Origin: Actinopolyspora mzabensis
GTDB taxonomy: Bacteria; Actinomycetota; Actinomycetes; Mycobacteriales; Pseudonocardiaceae
Assembly: GCF_900101095.1 (NCBI RefSeq)
Contig: NZ_FNFM01000016.1
Coordinates: 1-64,000 of the forward strand
Direction: 5' to 3'
DNA length: 64,000 nucleotides
In this document: piece by piece, positions 17,655 to 25,022 of the stretch
Numbering within the stretch: the stretch's first letter is position 1
How the letters are laid out: every line of letters begins with the position of its first letter
Notes under the pieces: generated by a model
The model's database searches: none
Seen by the model: only the letters and a program-made list of their open reading frames with translations
Told to the model about the DNA's origin: nothing
Position numbers and translations under genes: made by a program

Positions 17655-18785
17655 ATGCGCGAGATCGGCGACGAACTGCTGCGATGGCTGGAAGCGGGCG
17701 AACGGTTCGTGCTCGCCTCGATCGTGGGAGTGCGCGGCAGCGCGCCCCGCGATGTGGGCGCTACCGCCGTGGTGCACGCCGACGGGACAGTGCTGGGCAG
17801 CCTCTCGGGCGGCTGCGTGGAGGGAGCGGTGCACTCGTTGGCCCTCGAAGCGCTGGCCGACGGTGAACCGGTGCGGACCTCGTTCGACCCGGATCCGGAC
17901 GATCCGTTCGCGGTCGGACTCACCTGCGGTGGACAGCTGGACGTCTACCTGCATCCGGTCGAGCCCGACACGGGTTTCGGCCCCGCCGCGGCAGCCGGTT
18001 CGGGGCCGGCGGGAACGGGCGGCACGGTCGCGGCGCTGTCCTGGGCGCTGCGCTCGGCTCGGCGTGGTCTGCCCGTCGCGGTGGCGCGGGTGCTCGCCAC
18101 CGGGCGGACGTTGGCGGTGGGAACCGACGAACACGTGGGCGGAACCGGTGACGCCGAGCTGGACGGGACCGTGGTGGCCGAGGCGAGGGCGATGCTCGAC
18201 CGGAACGCCTCCGGGATCGGACAGCTGTGCGTCTCCGGTGGACCCGAGCACTCCGTGTTCGTCGAATCGTGGAACACCCCACCGCGCATGTTGGTGTTCG
18301 GTGCCATCGACCACGCCGCCGCGCTGGCACGGATGGGCAAGTTCCTCGGCTATCACGTGACGGTGTGCGACGCCCGTCCGGTGTTCGCCACGCGACGACG
18401 GTTCCCGGAGGCGGACGAGGTGGTGGTGCGCTGGCCGCACGAGTACCTGGCAGAGATCACCACGGACCGACGTAGCGTGGTCTGCGTGCTGACCCACGAC
18501 GCGAAGTTCGACGTACCGGTGCTCCGGGAGGCGCTGCGCGGCCCGGCGGGCTATGTGGGTGCGCTCGGCTCCCGCCGCACCCATGCCGATCGCGTGGAGC
18601 GGCTGCGTGCGGCGGGACTGACCGCATCGGAGCTGGAACGACTCCGCGCACCCATCGGCCTCGACCTCGGCGGGCGGACCCCCGAGGAGACGGCGGTCTC
18701 CATCGCGGCGGAGATCGTGGCGCTGCACAACCACGGCAGTGCGCATCCGTTGACGCACACCAGCGGGCCGATCCACGTTGCCTGA
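17655..18785 (+). CDS. XdhC/CoxI-family molybdenum cofactor maturation protein
   Basis: 376 residues. The N-terminal XdhC/CoxI domain (about 1-90) has ASIVGVRGSAPRDVGA and the GGCVEG motif, whose cysteine binds cofactor in the family. The C-terminal Rossmann domain (about 210-340) has FGAIDHAAALARMGKFLGY and VGALGSRRTHADR. XdhC inserts sulfurated molybdenum cofactor into xanthine dehydrogenase, so this is the maturation factor for the enzyme encoded upstream. The chosen ATG follows GAGAGGTGG. Its stop overlaps the following cofactor nucleotidyltransferase gene by 8 bases. Confidence 0.92.
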   Translation: MREIGDELLRWLEAGERFVLASIVGVRGSAPRDVGATAVVHADGTVLGSLSGGCVEGAVHSLALEALADGEPVRTSFDPDPDDPFAVGLTCGGQLDVYLHPVEPDTGFGPAAAAGSGPAGTGGTVAALSWALRSARRGLPVAVARVLATGRTLAVGTDEHVGGTGDAELDGTVVAEARAMLDRNASGIGQLCVSGGPEHSVFVESWNTPPRMLVFGAIDHAAALARMGKFLGYHVTVCDARPVFATRRRFPEADEVVVRWPHEYLAEITTDRRSVVCVLTHDAKFDVPVLREALRGPAGYVGALGSRRTHADRVERLRAAGLTASELERLRAPIGLDLGGRTPEETAVSIAAEIVALHNHGSAHPLTHTSGPIHVA

Positions 18786-19365
18786 ACGGGTGGCGGGCGT
18801 GGTGCTGGCGGCGGGCGAGGGCCGCAGGTTCGGTATGCCCAAGGCACTGGTTCGCTATCACGGCTCGCTGCTGGTGGAGCGAGCCGTTTCAGTGCTGCGC
18901 GCGGCGGGTTGTGAACCGGTGCTCGTGGTCCTCGGCGCCGCGGCGGAACGGATCACGGAAACCGCCGAGCTCGCCGGCTCGGTACCGGTGACCAATCCGG
19001 ACTGGCGCGGCGGAATGGGCTCGTCGTTGCGGACGGGGCTGACGACACTGCGCGATTCGGAACGTTCTTCCGATGTGACGAGTGCTCTCATCCTTCCGGT
19101 GGACATGCCGGGAATCACCGAAATCGCGGTGCGGCGAGTGTCGGAATACGCCGCTCCGGACGCGCTCGCGGCCGCCAGTTACCACGGCGAGCGCGGCCAT
19201 CCGGTGCTGTTGGGCAGACTGCACTGGGACGGAGTTCGCGACGCGGCCCGTGGGGACCGGGGAGCACGGGATTATCTGCGAGCCCGCGAAGTAGTGCTCG
19301 TGGCTTGTGAGGACGTCTCCGAGGCTTTCGATATCGACAGCCCGGAAGACCTGAACGGGGGATAA
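18778..19365 (+). CDS. molybdenum cofactor cytidylyltransferase-like (MocA/MobA family)
   Basis: 195 residues from a TTG overlapping the xdhC-type gene. The nucleotidyltransferase signature is VVLAAGEGRRFGMPKAL (nucleotide-binding loop and Lys), with LPVDMPGI (metal-binding Asp) and GHPVLLG (substrate loop), as in MocA and MobA. MocA adds CMP to molybdopterin for xanthine dehydrogenase-type enzymes and MobA adds GMP for the DMSO-reductase type. Next to xanthine dehydrogenase, CTP use is more likely, but the sequence alone does not settle it. This gene closes the purine run. Confidence 0.88.
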   Translation: MPERVAGVVLAAGEGRRFGMPKALVRYHGSLLVERAVSVLRAAGCEPVLVVLGAAAERITETAELAGSVPVTNPDWRGGMGSSLRTGLTTLRDSERSSDVTSALILPVDMPGITEIAVRRVSEYAAPDALAAASYHGERGHPVLLGRLHWDGVRDAARGDRGARDYLRAREVVLVACEDVSEAFDIDSPEDLNGG

Positions 19366-19484
19366 CCCGTAGAGTCAATGACCACGCGTGAGTGACCGTG
19401 CCGATCCACGCCCAATGCGGCCGCCCTTCGGCCGGAACGCGCGAGTTCACGGCGATGATTGAGCATGCTGGACGCGGAGGCATC

Positions 19485-19805
19485 ATGGCTCAAGGGCACA
19501 TCACAGCCAATTACCTGCCCGACGGGGACGATTGGGTGGTGCACGTCTCTTCCGACTGGGAATCGCGCAGTGCGCGTGCGCCGGGACTGATCGCGGCAAG
19601 GGTGCAGGCCGACCAACTGATCGAGCAGCTGGCGCCCAATTCGGCCGGACGCGTGGTCATTCACCTACTGGACGGCGACGGTTTCGCCTTCAGCATCGCC
19701 TACTTACAAGCCCGGCACGGACTGTCCGATGAGGCCACCCGTGCTGCCGCGCAGCAGGCGGCCGCCGCGGCGGCACAGCAGAATCCCGGCGGCTACCCGG
19801 GCTGA
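19485..19805 (+). CDS. small protein of unknown function
   Basis: 106 residues from an ATG 5 bases after CGGAGG. Upstream frame extension lacks a signal. Residues 1-60 look like a small beta-rich fold (ITANYLPDGDDWVVHVS). Residues 60-85 are mixed (VVIHLLDGDGFAFSIAYLQAR). The tail is Ala/Gln-rich, ending AAAAQQNPGGYPG. I do not recognise the family. It stands 119 bases after the purine operon and before tetR, in the same direction. Confidence 0.65.
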   Translation: MAQGHITANYLPDGDDWVVHVSSDWESRSARAPGLIAARVQADQLIEQLAPNSAGRVVIHLLDGDGFAFSIAYLQARHGLSDEATRAAAQQAAAAAAQQNPGGYPG

Positions 19806-19914
19806 GCGTCGGCATCGGGGGAAGCGAGGCCCACCGGCGGCACAGGTTGGGTGTTCTCGGTGCGCAATGGCGGCGAACCGGACCGACGCAGCCCTACTAC
19901 TAGGATAACCGACC

Positions 19915-20574
19915 GTGAACACACCGATCGACCACGATTGGGAAGCCGAGCATCCCGTGGGTGGCGGCAGCCGCGCCCAGGACACGGGAGCCGCCCCGGC
20001 GAGAGGCAGACCGCGTGATGCCACCCGCGACGCCGCGCTGCGCGACGCCGCCCTCGAGGTGCTGGCCGAGGTCGGCTACCGCGCGTTGACCATGGACGCG
20101 GTGGCAGCGCAGGCGCGGGCGGGCAAAGCCACCATCTACCGTCGCTGGGAGTCCAAACTCGAACTGGTCATCGACACCTGCACCCAGCTGGCGCGGCGGA
20201 ACATCCCGCAGCCGGACCACGGTTCGATGGAAAGCGATCTGCGCGAGTTCCTCAGCGCGTTCGCGGAGTTCCTCAGCGGCCCGGTCGGCAAGGGCGCGCA
20301 GGCACTCGTCGGCGAGCTGCCGCACGAGCCGGAACTGGCCGCCGCCTTCCGGGACTCCTTCCTGCTGCCGCAGCGCGACGTGCTGCGCAGCATCATCGAC
20401 CGCGGCGTCGAACGGGGTGAGACGAGCGAGCACGCCCCGGTGGACACCGTGGTGGAACTCGCCGGGGCCGCGTTGATCCACCGGTTGATGCTGACCGGGG
20501 AACCGCTGGATCAGCCCTTCGTGGATCGGTTGTTGCGCGAGGCACTGCTGCCGCTGCTGCAACGGAATCCTTAG
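19915..20574 (+). CDS. TetR-family transcriptional repressor
   Basis: 219 residues, GTG start. A disordered N-terminus (1-35) precedes the TetR DNA-binding domain (about 40-90): DAALEVLAEVGYRALTMDAVAAQA then GKATIYRRWESKLEL, the classical helix-turn-helix. The C-terminal ligand domain (90-219) resembles the TetR_C 16-type groups but does not reveal a ligand. No divergent partner is present: the upstream gene is on the same strand and the downstream one is convergent, so the targets are unknown. Confidence 0.88.
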   Translation: MNTPIDHDWEAEHPVGGGSRAQDTGAAPARGRPRDATRDAALRDAALEVLAEVGYRALTMDAVAAQARAGKATIYRRWESKLELVIDTCTQLARRNIPQPDHGSMESDLREFLSAFAEFLSGPVGKGAQALVGELPHEPELAAAFRDSFLLPQRDVLRSIIDRGVERGETSEHAPVDTVVELAGAALIHRLMLTGEPLDQPFVDRLLREALLPLLQRNP

Positions 20575-20663
20575 CACTCCTCGCGGAACGGACCACCGCT
20601 CGCCAGGGGCCAGGCGCGGGAGTCGACGCCTCGCGGGGTCCGACCGCTGGTCCTGCCGTGCCC

Positions 20664-20692
20664 GCAAGCCGGTCGGGCCGCGGCCGGCTTGC
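20664..20692. terminator. bidirectional terminator after tetR
   Basis: GCAAGCCGG (20664-20672) pairs with CCGGCTTGC (20684-20692), a 9-base stem with an 11-base loop. It lies between the convergent stops at 20574 and 20707. Confidence 0.55.
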
Positions 20693-20706
20693 CTCGGCAG
20701 GGACCT

Positions 20707-20928
20707 TCAGCGCAACAGCTTGCGCAGCACCAGAACCGCCGTCAGCGCGCCGGCGCCGATCAACGCGTAGCGGATCCGGGGATCCTCCAGTTTCTCCCGC
20801 ACGGTGGCTTTGCCCACCTCGACGGCGCGAGTGGGGTTGGCCTTGGTTTCCAGCTCGTCCAGCGAAGCTGCGAGCGCCTCACGAGCCTTTTCGATGTCGC
20901 GCTGGATGGCGTCGGGATCGCGGGCCAC
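20707..20928 (-). CDS. DUF3618 small membrane-associated protein
   Basis: 73 residues from GTG, preceded by GAGGAGGAC. An upstream ATG would add an unrelated Pro-rich stretch. The DUF3618 pattern is clear: RDPDAIQRDIEKAREALAASLDEL, then a TKANP turn and a second helix, followed by one hydrophobic segment near the C-terminus (YALIGAGALTAVLVL) and a basic end (RKLLR). Such proteins are frequent in actinobacteria and often accompany phage-shock or envelope genes. The function is not known. Confidence 0.82.
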   Translation of the reverse strand: MARDPDAIQRDIEKAREALAASLDELETKANPTRAVEVGKATVREKLEDPRIRYALIGAGALTAVLVLRKLLR

Positions 20929-21163
20929 CTGTCCTCCTCGTACTTGCCGGGGCCCCGGCATCGGGTGAGCGTACGCGCGCCCGGGGAGCGGGGCTCCCGG
21001 CTCGGGCACTCTGGCTGTGCACACCGTAGATCACACCACAGCACCAGCGGGTGGTGGAGCTGCCCGTGTCGCGAAACGGTCGGACCGGGGGCTTCGGACC
21101 GGGGGCTGCCGAACCGGGACCTGCCCGTCACGTGGCGGTGTGGATCGGTATCCTGACTCGCGA

Positions 21164-21237
21164 GGGGCCGTAGCCCAATTGGCAGAGGCACTAGGTTTAG
21201 GTCCTAGCCAGTGCGGGTTCGAGTCCCGCCGGCCTCA
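21164..21237 (+). tRNA. tRNA with anticodon UAG (leucine by anticodon), short variable arm
   Basis: A 74-base cloverleaf: acceptor stem 21164-21170 paired with 21230-21236 (one G-T pair), discriminator A at 21237. The anticodon stem is CTAGG/CCTAG, the 7-base loop is TTTAGGT and the anticodon TAG is at 21198-21200. The T arm is GCGGG-TTCGAGT-CCCGC. The 3' CCA is not encoded as such (the gene ends A-CCC). UAG reads CUA leucine codons, but the variable region is only 5 bases (CCAGT), whereas bacterial leucine tRNAs normally have a long class II arm. The D stem has a C-A mismatch at its fourth pair. TATCCT 10 bases upstream may be the -10 element. Confidence 0.88.
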
Positions 21238-21396
21238 CCCTCCCGCACCTCCGCTGTGCTTCTTTCCCGCTCGCGTTTCCCGCTCGCGAGCGTTCCCGTC
21301 GCGCTGCCCGGTGGTTTCCCCCGGAACGGTCACCCCACTTCGGTGGGAAACCCTCCTGCCAGAATGTGGGAGACCACGAGCTCCACGGAGGTGGCG

Positions 21397-21909
21397 ATGA
21401 TCGACGTCGGCGGTACCGCCGGTGGTGTGCGGCTGCGGCCACCGCGACACCGGGTCGCCCGCAAGGCCGTGCTCTGGTGGGGCTGCCAGGCCGTTTCCGG
21501 GGTGGCCGTGCTCCTGTTGGCACTGGGCGGTGCGGCCTGGTGGCTGCCCGCCGTCCGCCAGTGGCTGGTGATCGCGCTGATCGTGTGCGGGGTCCTCGGA
21601 ATCGGCTACGTCGCGGTGATGCCCTGGTTGCGCTACCGCGTGCACCGCTGGGAAACCACCGATTCGGCCGTGTACACCGCGGCGGGCTGGTTGAGCCGGG
21701 AATGGCGCGTGGCCCCGATGTCGCGGATCCAGACCGTGGACACCGCGAGAGGACCGTTGCAACGCGCGCTCGGACTCTCCAGCGTCACCGTCACCACCGC
21801 ATCAGCCGCGGGACCGCTGCACATCGACGGGTTGGAACGGGACGTGGCCGCGGAGCTCGCGGAGCGGCTCACCAGAATCACGCAGGCCACTCCGGGGGAT
21901 GCCACATGA
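21397..21909 (+). CDS. membrane protein with a bacterial PH domain (YdbS-like)
   Basis: 170 residues from the ATG 5 bases after GGAGG. A second ATG 33 bases upstream is the alternative. Two membrane helices (about 28-50 and 55-75) are followed by a bPH2 (DUF304) domain: YRVHRWETTDSAVYTAAGWLSREWRVAPMSRIQTVD, then RALGLSSVTVTTASAAG. This is the Bacillus YdbS architecture. YdbS and YdbT contribute to resistance against certain antimicrobial peptides, but whether this pair does so is not known. It shares a 4-base ATGA overlap with the next gene. Confidence 0.86.
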   Translation: MIDVGGTAGGVRLRPPRHRVARKAVLWWGCQAVSGVAVLLLALGGAAWWLPAVRQWLVIALIVCGVLGIGYVAVMPWLRYRVHRWETTDSAVYTAAGWLSREWRVAPMSRIQTVDTARGPLQRALGLSSVTVTTASAAGPLHIDGLERDVAAELAERLTRITQATPGDAT

Positions 21910-23624
21910 GCGAACCGCCCGCCGAGCACTCGGCCGACAAACACCCACCCGCCGAGCATTCGGCCCCCGAATCCCCCACCGACACCCGACCGGGGGCACC
22001 GGATTCGTTCGAGACCTGGCAACGACTCGATCCGAAAGCCGTTCTCGCTTCTACCGTGCTGGTCATCGCACCGATGTTTCCGATCGTTGGGGTGATGGCG
22101 CTTTCCCGCGACAACTCCTCGCGCGCGTTGGGCACGGCGGGCGTCTGGCTGATCATCGTCCTGCTCACCACGCTGGGCTCCTGGCTGCACTGGTACTTCA
22201 CCCGGTTCCGGATCACCGAAGAACGGTTCGAGCTGCGTCAGGGCAACATCTCGCGGAGTTTCAGTTCCATCCCGAGGGAACGCATTCGCAGCGTCGACCT
22301 GACCGCCCCGGTGGCGCACCGGCTGCTCGGCATCTCGGTGGTGAAGATCGGCACCGGCAGGCAGTCCGGCAGCGACGGCGACCTCAAGCTGGACGCGCTG
22401 CCCACGGCCCGAGCGGAGCAACTGCGCGAACTGCTGCTGCGGCCCCGAAGCCGCCCGACGACCGGAGATGCGGACGACCGCCCCGCAACCGGCCGGTCCG
22501 GAACCGTCGAGCAGGGGCCCGGCTCGGAGCTGGCTCGGATGCGCCCGAGCTGGTACCTCTACAGCACGCTGACCGCTTCACTGCTGCTGGTCACCTGGGC
22601 AGCGCTCGGCTCCGCGATGAGCACCCTCGGCGACGTGTTCCGCGCGCTCTGGGCTTCCGACACCGCGACCGATTGGCTCTCCGACAAGGCGGTGTCGGTG
22701 TGGACCCACGTTCCCGTGTGGTTGGCGATCGCGTCGGCCTTGGTGGCGGTCCTGCTCGGTGGCCTGCTGGGGGCGCTGGCACTGTCCGTCGAGATGTGGT
22801 GGGGGTTCCGCCTCACCGGGGCAGGCGACACCACGCTCCGAACGAGGCGGGGGCTGCTGACGACCCGCGCCGTCTCGCTGGAACGGCGCAGGCTGCGCGG
22901 GGTGGAGCTGGCCGAGCCGCTGCTGCTGCGGCTGGCCGGTGGTAGCAGGCTCACCGCCGTGGCCACCGGGCTCGGCGAGGGCACGGCCGGGGGCCGTTCG
23001 GACAACAAGGCGTTGCTGCCCCCCGCGCCGCGCGGTGTCGCTGCTCGAATCGGCGCACGGGTGCTGGAGCGCTCCGACTCGCTCGACGACGGGAATCCGC
23101 TGCGTGCGCACCCGCGTGCCGCGCTGCGGCGACGGTTGACACGAGCACTGCTTCCGGTGGCCGCGGTCTCGGGAGCGTTCGCGGTGGCCGCGGCAAGCAC
23201 CGAAGTGATCCCGTGGTGGAGTTGGCTGGTACCGCTGGTGGCCGGGTTCCCGGCGGCGGTTTTCGCCCGGGACGCCTACCGCAATCTGGGACACGGCCAC
23301 CGCGACGAGTACCTCGTCACTCGCTACGGCACCGGAGTCAAGCGCACCGTACTGCTGCAGCGCGAGGGGATCATAGGGTGGCGCATCAGCCAGTCACCGG
23401 TGCAACGACTCACCGGGCTGCTCACGGTGGGTGCCACTACCGCGGCGGGGGACGGCTGCTACTACGTTCGCGACGCGGGAGCGGAGCAGGGCCTGGCATT
23501 CGCCGAACGCTGCGTGCCGGGCCTGCTCGAACCCTTTCTGGAAAAGAATTCGGAATCCCCCGGGGAGCCAGCGACCCCGACGATCGAGTCGACCCACGAG
23601 AGCGGGAACGAGACCGCCCCGTAG
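21906..23624 (+). CDS. large membrane protein with repeated bacterial PH domains (YdbT-like)
   Basis: 572 residues. A disordered N-terminus (1-35, Pro/Ser/His-rich) is followed by alternating pairs of membrane helices and bPH2 domains. The first domain (about 95-160) reads RFRITEERFELRQGNISRSFSSIPRERIRSVDL. The second (about 300-370) is TTLRTRRGLLTTRAVSLERRRLRGVEL. The third, near the C-terminus, has YLVTRYGTGVKRTVLLQREGIIGWR. The architecture equals Bacillus YdbT, the partner of YdbS encoded just before. It probably forms a membrane complex with that partner. The cellular role in actinobacteria is unknown. Confidence 0.86.
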   Translation: MSEPPAEHSADKHPPAEHSAPESPTDTRPGAPDSFETWQRLDPKAVLASTVLVIAPMFPIVGVMALSRDNSSRALGTAGVWLIIVLLTTLGSWLHWYFTRFRITEERFELRQGNISRSFSSIPRERIRSVDLTAPVAHRLLGISVVKIGTGRQSGSDGDLKLDALPTARAEQLRELLLRPRSRPTTGDADDRPATGRSGTVEQGPGSELARMRPSWYLYSTLTASLLLVTWAALGSAMSTLGDVFRALWASDTATDWLSDKAVSVWTHVPVWLAIASALVAVLLGGLLGALALSVEMWWGFRLTGAGDTTLRTRRGLLTTRAVSLERRRLRGVELAEPLLLRLAGGSRLTAVATGLGEGTAGGRSDNKALLPPAPRGVAARIGARVLERSDSLDDGNPLRAHPRAALRRRLTRALLPVAAVSGAFAVAAASTEVIPWWSWLVPLVAGFPAAVFARDAYRNLGHGHRDEYLVTRYGTGVKRTVLLQREGIIGWRISQSPVQRLTGLLTVGATTAAGDGCYYVRDAGAEQGLAFAERCVPGLLEPFLEKNSESPGEPATPTIESTHESGNETAP

Positions 23625-23845
23625 TGCGAAAGTTTTTCATCCGGAGCGGCGGTCGAAAATCCCGGAAAGCCACTTCACCCGCTGAGGTGCGATTCTTCGC
23701 GTGAAACATCGCGGAACCCCACCCGCGCGACACGAAACCCGAAACAAAACCGCGGTTTCCGGCGAGCCCGGGACGGACACCGCCGCACCGTGCCCGGGCG
23801 GGCCGCGCCCCACCGGGCGGGGAACCATCCCTCACCAGGCCGGGA

Positions 23846-24037
23846 TCAGCTCCGGCAGGACTCACCTTTGAGCATGCTCAGGAACGAGTCCCATTGCCGC
23901 ATGCCCACCGAAAGCTGCCCGGCGGGCGGATTCTTGCTGTCGCGCACCCACACCGCGGTTTTCGCGAAACCGACCTCGACGCACTGCCCCTGACCCTGGG
24001 TTCGGCTACTACTGCGCCATGACAAGAGTTCGCTCAT
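23846..24037 (-). CDS. DUF397 family protein
   Basis: 63 residues with the DUF397 pattern: SWRSSSRTQGQGQCVEVGF near the start, then VWVRDSKNP and a closing W-x-x-F segment (QWDSFLSML). These proteins typically pair with Scr1-type regulators, as here: the ATG directly follows the TAG of the preceding gene with no spacer. In Streptomyces some pairs act as regulator plus small antagonist or effector, and toxin-antitoxin-like behaviour has been suggested. That behaviour cannot be read from the sequence. Confidence 0.92.
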   Translation of the reverse strand: MSELLSWRSSSRTQGQGQCVEVGFAKTAVWVRDSKNPPAGQLSVGMRQWDSFLSMLKGESCRS

Positions 24038-24886
24038 CTACAACTCCCCTATCCGTGCCTGAATCACGCGCGACGATTCCTCCGGATCGGCGGCGTGTGC
24101 ACGTAAATGATCCATCATGGCTTGGTAATTCGACAGTTCGTTCTCTCTTTCGAGTGACCATCCACCCACATGCGACTCCACGTACACCACATCGGGATCG
24201 GCGGCACCGGCGTAGCGCAGCATTACGAACGGCCCCACCTGAGCGGGATGCGCGTCGGTGTCCAGCGGCATGACCTGCAACGTGATGTGCTCGTGCTCGG
24301 CCATGCGCAGCAGGTGTGCGAGCTGTTCACGCAGTACTCGTGGGCCACCCGCCCTCCTGCGCAGCGCGGCCTCACCGATCACCGCCCAGAGGCGGAGCGG
24401 TTCGTCGCCGGTGAGCCGTTGCTGTCGCCGCAGTCGCAACTCGGCCCTGCGTCGAACGTCGCGCTCGGCGGCGTCGATGAGAGTCGCCTCGGTGATGGCG
24501 TGGGCGTACTCCTCGGTCTGCAGCAGACCGGGTACGGCGTCGGGCTCGTAAGTTTCGATCGCCGTGGCCTCGGCCTCCAGCCCGATGTAGTTCTCGTACC
24601 ACTCGGGCAGGACGTCGCTGTAGGACTGCCACCAACCACGCGTGCGGGCCTCACGCGTCAGTTCGAGCAACTGTTGCCGCGCTGCTCCGTCGACACCGTA
24701 GAACTCCAGCAACGCGGTGACGTCCCGCACCGTAGGGGTGCGCTTGGCGGTTTCGAAACGCCCTATTTTCGCCTGGGTACAGCCGAGATGCTGCGCGGCC
24801 TGCTGCTGAGTGACTTCACGTGCGGCACGCAGCCTGCGGAGTTCGGCCGCCAACCTGCGGCGCCGCACCGTCGGACTCACTGTCAT
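24038..24886 (-). CDS. Scr1-family helix-turn-helix regulator (DUF5753)
   Basis: 282 residues from the ATG at 24886. A longer upstream frame reads through the Pro/Arg-rich intergenic region and is unlikely. The N-terminal XRE-type helix-turn-helix (about 10-65) is LRRLRAAREVTQQQAAQHLGCTQAKIGRFE. The rest is the Scr1/DUF5753 domain, with WWQSYSDVLPEWYENYIGLEAEAT, YEPDAVPGLLQTEEYA and LREQLAHLL. It is encoded immediately upstream of a DUF397 protein, the standard arrangement in mycelial actinomycetes, where many such pairs occur per genome. Targets are unknown. Confidence 0.93.
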   Translation of the reverse strand: MTVSPTVRRRRLAAELRRLRAAREVTQQQAAQHLGCTQAKIGRFETAKRTPTVRDVTALLEFYGVDGAARQQLLELTREARTRGWWQSYSDVLPEWYENYIGLEAEATAIETYEPDAVPGLLQTEEYAHAITEATLIDAAERDVRRRAELRLRRQQRLTGDEPLRLWAVIGEAALRRRAGGPRVLREQLAHLLRMAEHEHITLQVMPLDTDAHPAQVGPFVMLRYAGAADPDVVYVESHVGGWSLERENELSNYQAMMDHLRAHAADPEESSRVIQARIGEL

Positions 24887-24995
24887 GTCCCCAGTCTGCG
24901 CCGTCCGATCTCGCAGCGTCACCACACCGTTGCGAGAACGACTCGGTCCCGCACTTCCGAACGGAGCAGTCCGAGGACCTCGTCCGGCGGGGTGC

Positions 24996-25015
24996 TCACC
25001 CGGCCGAACGGGTGA
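24996..25015 (-). terminator. possible terminator of the pyruvate oxidase gene
   Basis: TCACCCG (24996-25002) pairs with CGGGTGA (25009-25015) around the loop GCCGAA. The hairpin starts 8 bases past the poxB stop on the minus strand. Confidence 0.45.
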
Positions 25016-25022
25016 CATCCGC

